Assembly (NCBI RefSeq): GCF_026151205.1
Contig: NC_087076.1
Location: 15,460,419-15,524,418, forward strand
Direction of reading: 5' to 3'
Length of the DNA stretch: 64,000 nucleotides
DNA from: Bolinopsis microptera
Taxonomy: Eukaryota; Ctenophora; Tentaculata; Lobata; Bolinopsidae
Shown here: one piece after another, positions 57,451 to 64,000 of the stretch
Layout: every line of letters begins with the position of its first letter
Position numbering within the stretch: the first letter of the stretch is position 1
The notes under the pieces: generated by a model
Told to the model about the DNA's origin: nothing
The model's input: the letters and a program-made list of their open reading frames with translations, nothing else
Database searches by the model: none
Made by a program: the position numbers and the translations under genes

Positions 57451-57875
57451 CACGTGCCTGGTCGATACAAAGCTGCGAAAACCCACAGAGTGATGGGGGA
57501 CTGACCCCGGGGGCCTGCAACTTCAAACACACACGTGTCCGGCCCCTGAATAACGAGGCTAATTAATGGCTCAACGCATTTCCCTCTTTGTAATATATCG
57601 CTCACGTGACTTGCCAATCTTCCCGTGATGGCTGTCATGGAAACTGATTGGTGTAGGTTGGTCACCAGCATGAGAGGGTGGGTCATATCACATTCCTGTT
57701 TATCCTCCATTCTCAGGCATAAAGAGAACCATCGATTATCTGACCGTCGTCTATAGTTCGTTTTGAAATGGAATAATAGCTTTGAATGGAGCGAAATGCT
57801 GTATTTCAATGGTTCGTTTAATGGAGGAGCTTTCATTGTTTGGAGAGAGATGGGCGAACAAATCACAAACACGTG
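57451..57875. promoter_or_regulatory. Four CACGTG E-boxes upstream of the claudin-like gene
   Basis: Exact CACGTG at 57451, 57532, 57603 and 57870 within 425 bp, in a GC-richer block. A possible bHLH-responsive control region about 0.6-1 kb upstream of the claudin-like start. The long minus-strand ORF over the block (57360-57884) shows no family signature. Confidence 0.3.
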
Positions 57876-58468
57876 GCAACGCATTCCTTGGAATTATACC
57901 CTAAATCATTGACTAACGTCTAATCTACTCAAATTGCCGTGAGAAGCTCGAGCTCCTTTAGAAAACTGTGTAACCGTTTGTACAATGGATTCTCCATCTA
58001 TTCATTAGACAGAATTCCGAAGATTCACCTGGGAGAAAAGAAAAAGATTTGGTGGCAAAGAATTTATTTCTATTATTTACCCATCAAATCTATTGTCAGG
58101 TGTCTAAAACGATCTTGAATCCCAGGCCAACTTTACTCGACGTTATTTCGGTCGCACCCAGCTTGTAAAACTGGCTGGCGTCTGACTCAGAGTTATGAGA
58201 AAAATGCCATCAGAATTTATAGATCTTCATAATTAAGATTCTTAAAATTAAATTTAAATACCACAATAATTAGCTTCTTCAAAACAACAATACAAAGTTT
58301 TAAATCTAAATAGCTCGGGTAATCAGAAATTAAGGCTCAATGGCATGGAAATACCCAAAATTCTGAAAGTTCGCTACATTGATGTAACAAAGTTTTTCTT
58401 AAACTGGCGCCCACCAGCTCAAGAACAAAACCTCCTAACCTTGGTAGCTCCACTCCCCAGGTGATGTG

Positions 58469-60600
58469 ATGGCAATATTGACATCTTGCGGAGTGATATA
58501 CGGAGGACGTTATGTCTGGTGGCAGTTTGCCAGGGCTGTGGCTCTGCTCATGACAGTCCTGGCTGGGGCCATGCCCGGCTGGAGTTATGACAGTGTCACG
58601 GGTACCAGAGTCGGTCTGTATCACACCTGCATGAGAGCTATCTGCACTACTACTTTTGATGGTAAGTAGGAACGAGGGTGATCTTTCAGTCCACCTTTCA
58701 TTCGTTATTGAGGTCCGTTTTTTTGGGAGGGAGACAACTCAACGTTTTAAAAGGTAACGAAGGTTTTTTAACTGAGCAAATTTTAGCGGTTCAGAGCTGG
58801 CCACTTTCTCCACCCTAAGCTCATAAAGTCCTGAATTTCCATGTCTAACAACACCCCACTTCTCAGCAACCACCACACTTGAAGTCAGTAAAGCACTAGT
58901 GATAGTAAACGGTGTTCTGGCTGTGCTAGGGCCAGCTGTTATCACAATCAACTTACTCTTGTTGACCCTTGATATCGGAGCCAAGGGCAGGATCAATGGG
59001 GACAAATACAAAACTTTCATCATCCTCAGAAACCGTGAGTTTATTTTTACTATTCCATTATCGGTAAAAATTTATAATCCCGTGGGAAAAGAAAGAAATT
59101 GTAGTTTTGCATTATTTTTCTCAGATTATAGCAAGATTAATGGTTTTAATGAGATGGCTCAAAGTGCCATTATCTTCAGATTTGAGAGCAATTCAAAGAT
59201 ATAATGGAACGAAAAATTCATTGTGCGAAATTGTGACGACATGATTTTGAAAAAATACTTTTCAGGAGGCACATTTTTTCCCCAGTTCTTCGACTTCTTC
59301 ACCTTCATGGAGGTACCAATAGTGTTTGCCAACCTGATCGTTTACATCGTAGTCCACATGCTTTACTACAGCAGCGCGAGTGAGTTATATCATCTACCTT
59401 AGTACAGAATATTTGTACGTCACGAGTTTTGTACGGATATTTTTTATACGGCATTAATTTTATACGATTGCATCAATCTCCCAAAGAACAGAAAAAAATC
59501 CGTTTAGTGACTAGAAAATAGAAATATAGAAATTAATCAATCAGTGTAAGACGAGAAAACGGATCCACTAAGCCATTAGTGTCCATTATGTTCTGTGCGT
59601 CTCTTAATGATTTTACTGCTTTCCAAATTCCTGCAGCTTTCCACCCTTGCAGAATGTTTTGTTTGCCTTCTGGTCCCTGAAAGTAAGCAAACGCTTTCGT
59701 GATAGTCTTTGCGTGCAAATTTCGTAGAATAGGCTTTCCTGAAGACATCTAGTAATCTCAGCACTGATATATTCTGCGCTGTCATCTTGCTCGATTCGTT
59801 TCAATGTACGGTTTACCGTCAGATCATGAGGAGAAAGCAAATGGGTGAGGTTCTTAGGTACATCACTAGCAACTATATTCAATGATGGCAATAGGTTCTG
59901 TACATTAGATGCAGTATGACCACGGAAATCATCCCATATTAAGAGTGCCTTTTGATTTTCTGGGAGTCCTTATAGTTTCTTGATAACTTGATCAACATAC
60001 GGCTTGATAACGTTGTTAAGTAAATTGATCGTTTCCTCAGCATTGGACCAGTGAGACGAGTTGCCACACAGTAAGAATCCATCTGGCAAAAGAGCGGGAT
60101 CGGGTCTCGATCTAGCAGTCTTCCCATCATAAATCATTTGAAAATTTATACGACACAAAATTTATAACCCATAAATTTTATACGACATAAATTTTATACG
60201 AAAAATCGAAATTCGTATAAATATTGTGATGTATAAATATTGTGTACTAAGGTATTCTAAATTCACAAAGATATCATTATCAATCAGTGGGCCAGATGTA
60301 TTTACATTATTTCTTGAAATGATGGCAGCCAATATTTTACCTAACTGTTAATTCTGGTGTCCCAGCTACGTTTTAGCTTGACAGTAACCCATTTCAGATT
60401 ACATATTTTTCGTGTGTTTCTGGGTATACCTGGTGGCCCTGCTCCTCCTTGTGATTGTAGATCTCCACATCCTGATCATCAAGTGTCTCCACAAACGACG
60501 TGTGACACCTCCCGAGAACATCTGGAATCCAGGTCTCCTGGAAAACCCCGACCTGTACGCTAAAGGTGGATGGGACCTTGTTATTTCTAACGACATTTAG
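58469..60600 (+). CDS. Four-TM claudin/PMP22-like membrane protein (225 aa)
   Basis: Exons 58469-58661, 58867-59034, 59266-59379 and 60398-60600, phases consistent. Four hydrophobic segments: ARAVALLMTVLAGAMPGW, VIVNGVLAVLGPAVITINLL, PIVFANLIVYIVVHMLYY and VCFWVYLVALLLLVIVDLHI. The first extracellular loop has W...GLYHTCMRAIC, a loose match to the W-GLW-C-C signature of the claudin/PMP22/EMP superfamily. The cytoplasmic tail is short and basic then acidic, with no obvious PDZ-binding end (SNDI). Known relatives act in cell junctions or membrane trafficking. Intron 3 contains a pogo-like transposon remnant. Confidence 0.65.
59397..60252. mobile_element. Decayed pogo/Tigger-like DNA transposon in an intron
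   Basis: Inverted termini CCTTAGTACAGAATATTTGT / ACAATATTTATACATCAC-type (imperfect), flanked by TA at both ends, 856 bp. Encloses minus-strand transposase fragments. TA target and DDE-type remnants fit Tc1/mariner-pogo. Confidence 0.75.
59533..60158 (-). pseudogene. Broken DDE transposase fragments of the intronic transposon
   Basis: Pieces in different minus frames: DGFLLCGNSSHWSNAEETIN, IWDDFRGHTASNVQNLLPSL (second-Asp region, D-x-x-x-x-H), VPKNLTHLLSPHDLTVNRTL (the pattern that follows it in pogo/Jerky proteins) and a C-terminal helical part. Frameshifts and a missing N-terminal DNA-binding domain make it inactive. Confidence 0.7.
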
Positions 60601-60894
60601 GTCAGAATTGTTAGCATTTGTTGTTAGCAATTGTTAGAATTGTTAAGTTTAATTCGGAATTGGTGATAATATGTCTTAGGGAGGATATGGGCGTGCAACA
60701 AAAGTACGGTTTCATGAATGAAAAAAATGCAATGATGAGTTTTATATAGATTTTAGTTACTGCGTCTGGCTTGTGCTATTATTTATTCTCCGGAACGATG
60801 TACCATGGAAAAGTTCTGATATGCAAGATATTTTATTAAGTTAGTTTCGCATTACTAAGTTAATTTCGTATTAGTGTAAGATGTGATTTTGCAG

Positions 60895-60953
60895 GAAGCT
60901 GGATAAACAAAGAAGACCTGTGGTGCGGGACCGGTGATTATCCGGCGGCCTGA
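60895..60953 (+). other. Possible alternative last exon of the claudin-like gene
   Basis: After an acceptor TTTTGCAG, reads SWINKEDLWCGTGDYPAA then stop. It would join in frame to an internal GT in exon 4 after YAK, giving a different C-terminus. The internal donor (GTGGAT) is weak. Confidence 0.25.
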
Positions 60954-61483
60954 ACTGCAACTCAAACTAACTCAAACAATCTACAACAAAATCTACACTA
61001 ATGCCCAAAGATTCTCATCTAATTCTCGATCACTTTCGCTCATTTGTGACAATTCCAAATTTCTGAGCCTAGCTGCAAGTCCAACGATGGTCATTTGAAA
61101 ATTATGTTTTCAGCCAGTGATTATACGTTTGAACAGATGTATGATGTATCGTGAAGCACAAAGTAAACAAGAAACTTTCACTGGTAATTAATCTGAATAG
61201 CATTTTAATTTGATTAAGATATGCAATATATTCAAAAAGAAATTAGTTTTAGTTCTGCCACTCAAAGCAAAACAACACACAAACTGCAAATTCAAAAACC
61301 CACAAACTAAAAAGCAAACTATTTGCTCAAACATATTTGAAAAATTCAAAATTAAAGCATCGATATTATATATCTTTCAATAAAATCTTGATGATCCACA
61401 CCATTCAAAATCGGCTGTCTTCAATAATATATTAAAATCGTCAGTATCTTTCTGTCTCTGATAATATAGCAATACTAATAGTG
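60954..61483. other. Convergent 3' region between claudin-like and homeobox genes
   Basis: AT-rich, no ORF. Probably overlapping or adjacent 3' UTRs of two tail-to-tail genes. Confidence 0.4.
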
Positions 61484-62695
<1,212 letters not shown>

Positions 62696-64000
62696 CTGAA
62701 ACAAATTGTGTGGTTAGAATGTTAGAATGCTAGAGTGACTACTGTCTAGTGATTTACATGTGACAATTAATATGTGGTTAATTCAGACCACGTGCAAATC
62801 ACACCCCTAATCTCCTTAACTATCTTCATGACAACTTCTCTGATTCTCTTTCTCTCTGTGACAACTCGATTATTAACAATAACGGGACCATGTGACAGGC
62901 CCACGACCAATCCCTCCACTCCCAACTTTCACGCATCAAGTGAATAGAAATTCAGTTTGAACAAAGAGATTCTCAAACAAAAGATTGGAGGTCCAATTTC
63001 CGAAATGTAGTGCATTTAATTTGCAACAATATGGTAAACGCTGGTGTGATTGTGAATCAGTGATTTGCTGTTAGCAATCGATTGTTGGTCTTCTGAACAA
63101 TAGGGGTCCGGATGTCAATCCTACAATTTGACATTGACCGGTTGGAGTGGGCTACTAGTGGGGTTGGGCTATTGGTTTTAATTACTCAGTCCAGATCCGG
63201 GTCAATCAAGGCCATTGTTTCTGCCACGTGGTGTGATTTATTGGGTGGAATTGTTGTCTTGATTGGGAAATTTGTTTGTTAATTGGAAATTTGGAACCCT
63301 GATTGGGTAAAAGTGTTTCAAGTCTGTCATCGTTACTAATTTTACATTAAGGTAACCAAATTATCACCTGGTTAATACATGTATTATAAGAAAATTGGCC
63401 AATTCGTAGGCAAATGTCTAAACTTTACAATATGACTGATTCAGAGATTATAATAGATAAAGGCTGGGATTCCGAATAATAAGAATCGTATTCTTCTCAA
63501 AGGCGAAGCATCTCAATTCACATGAGTACCACAATTCTCGGTACTTGTACAACTTGACTGAGAAATTCTGAGAATACTAGACATATTTCTCTTGTATAAT
63601 ACTGCAACTTGCTAGACGTAGGGTTTGCTAATTTAGCATGGGTTTCACGAGAAGTGCGTGATCAATTCTTTGGCCGTGAGTAGCAGGTCAGCAGGACTTA
63701 GGTGTGCGGGCAGGATCTCAACTAAATTCTATTGTTTTCAGAGTGGGACCTCTGTTCGCACTAATTGGGTACTTTTCAGAGTTTCAATTGATCAGAAGGA
63801 GGTGCCCAACGACTCCTTTATTTCACCAATTATTCGGTACTCCTACCCTCTTAAATATTCAGTTGATCACGCCTCAGATCCGAGAATTTTTCATTTAAAG
63901 CACTCCAGCACTGGTCTCCAACCCCACCTTTTCATCCGATCATTAGCGGCTGACCTTTAAATCTGGGACACTTTTACTACACCTTTGCCAATACAATGAA
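62696..64000. other. Upstream flank of the homeobox gene, no assigned gene
   Basis: Should contain the first intron or promoter of the homeobox gene. A plus-strand 100-codon ORF at 63658-63960 has no recognisable features, and I could not identify the first homeobox exon. Confidence 0.35.

Noticed and set aside
57360-57884. Minus-strand 174-codon ORF
   Set aside because: No domain, signal peptide or splice context; the region is GC-richer and stop-poor by composition. Kept only as a possible regulatory block.
63658-63960. 100-codon plus-strand ORF near the right edge
   Set aside because: No motif, no splice context, length compatible with chance; also considered on the minus strand as a first homeobox exon without success.

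Overview
This is a nuclear DNA window from an animal, AT-rich and heavily loaded with transposons. Genes have many short GT-AG introns, and the recognisable proteins are metazoan: SIRT6, OS-9, RPB7, a BSX/BARX-type homeodomain and LDLa-bearing 7TM receptors. Penelope-like and CR1/Jockey-like retroelements, a Helitron-like element, many TA- or TTAA-flanked non-autonomous DNA transposons and numerous long perfect palindromes suggest an invertebrate, perhaps a non-bilaterian. I cannot name the phylum from the sequence alone.

Layout. 1-8.6 kb: retroelement territory (3' part of a non-LTR RT ORF, a decayed RT/RNase H fragment, a minus-strand Penelope-like element with RT and GIY-YIG domains, a fold-back insertion with a 16-bp target duplication). 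8.66-36.5 kb: a head-to-tail tandem duplication. Copy 1 (about 8661-26386) and copy 2 (26389-36497) each carry a receptor with LDLa modules and a rhodopsin-like 7TM domain, followed by the 5' end of SIRT6. The duplication joint cuts SIRT6 inside its first coding exon, so copy 1 holds only a frameshifted SIRT6 stub and copy 2 runs into the intact gene. Copy 1 is swollen by two large TTAA-flanked non-coding insertions and several MITEs. Because the copies are paralogous, one often serves as the empty site of the other, so insertion boundaries and target duplications can be read directly. Copy 1 has also lost two LDLa exons that copy 2 keeps.

36.4-64 kb is a fairly dense housekeeping region: SIRT6 (+), a mitochondrial uS14-like ribosomal protein (+), OS-9 (+) with a small signal-peptide gene nested antisense in one intron, RNA polymerase II subunit RPB7 (+), a 229-aa coiled-coil protein (+), a four-TM claudin/PMP22-like protein (+) with a pogo-like transposon remnant in an intron, and a minus-strand BSX/BARX-like homeobox gene whose 5' end was not found. 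The genes look like independent loci; apart from the duplicated receptor pair I see no functional cluster.

Exon models were built by eye from reading frame, splice-site dinucleotides and phase agreement. Every complete model gives a total length divisible by three. Individual boundaries could still be off by a few bases.
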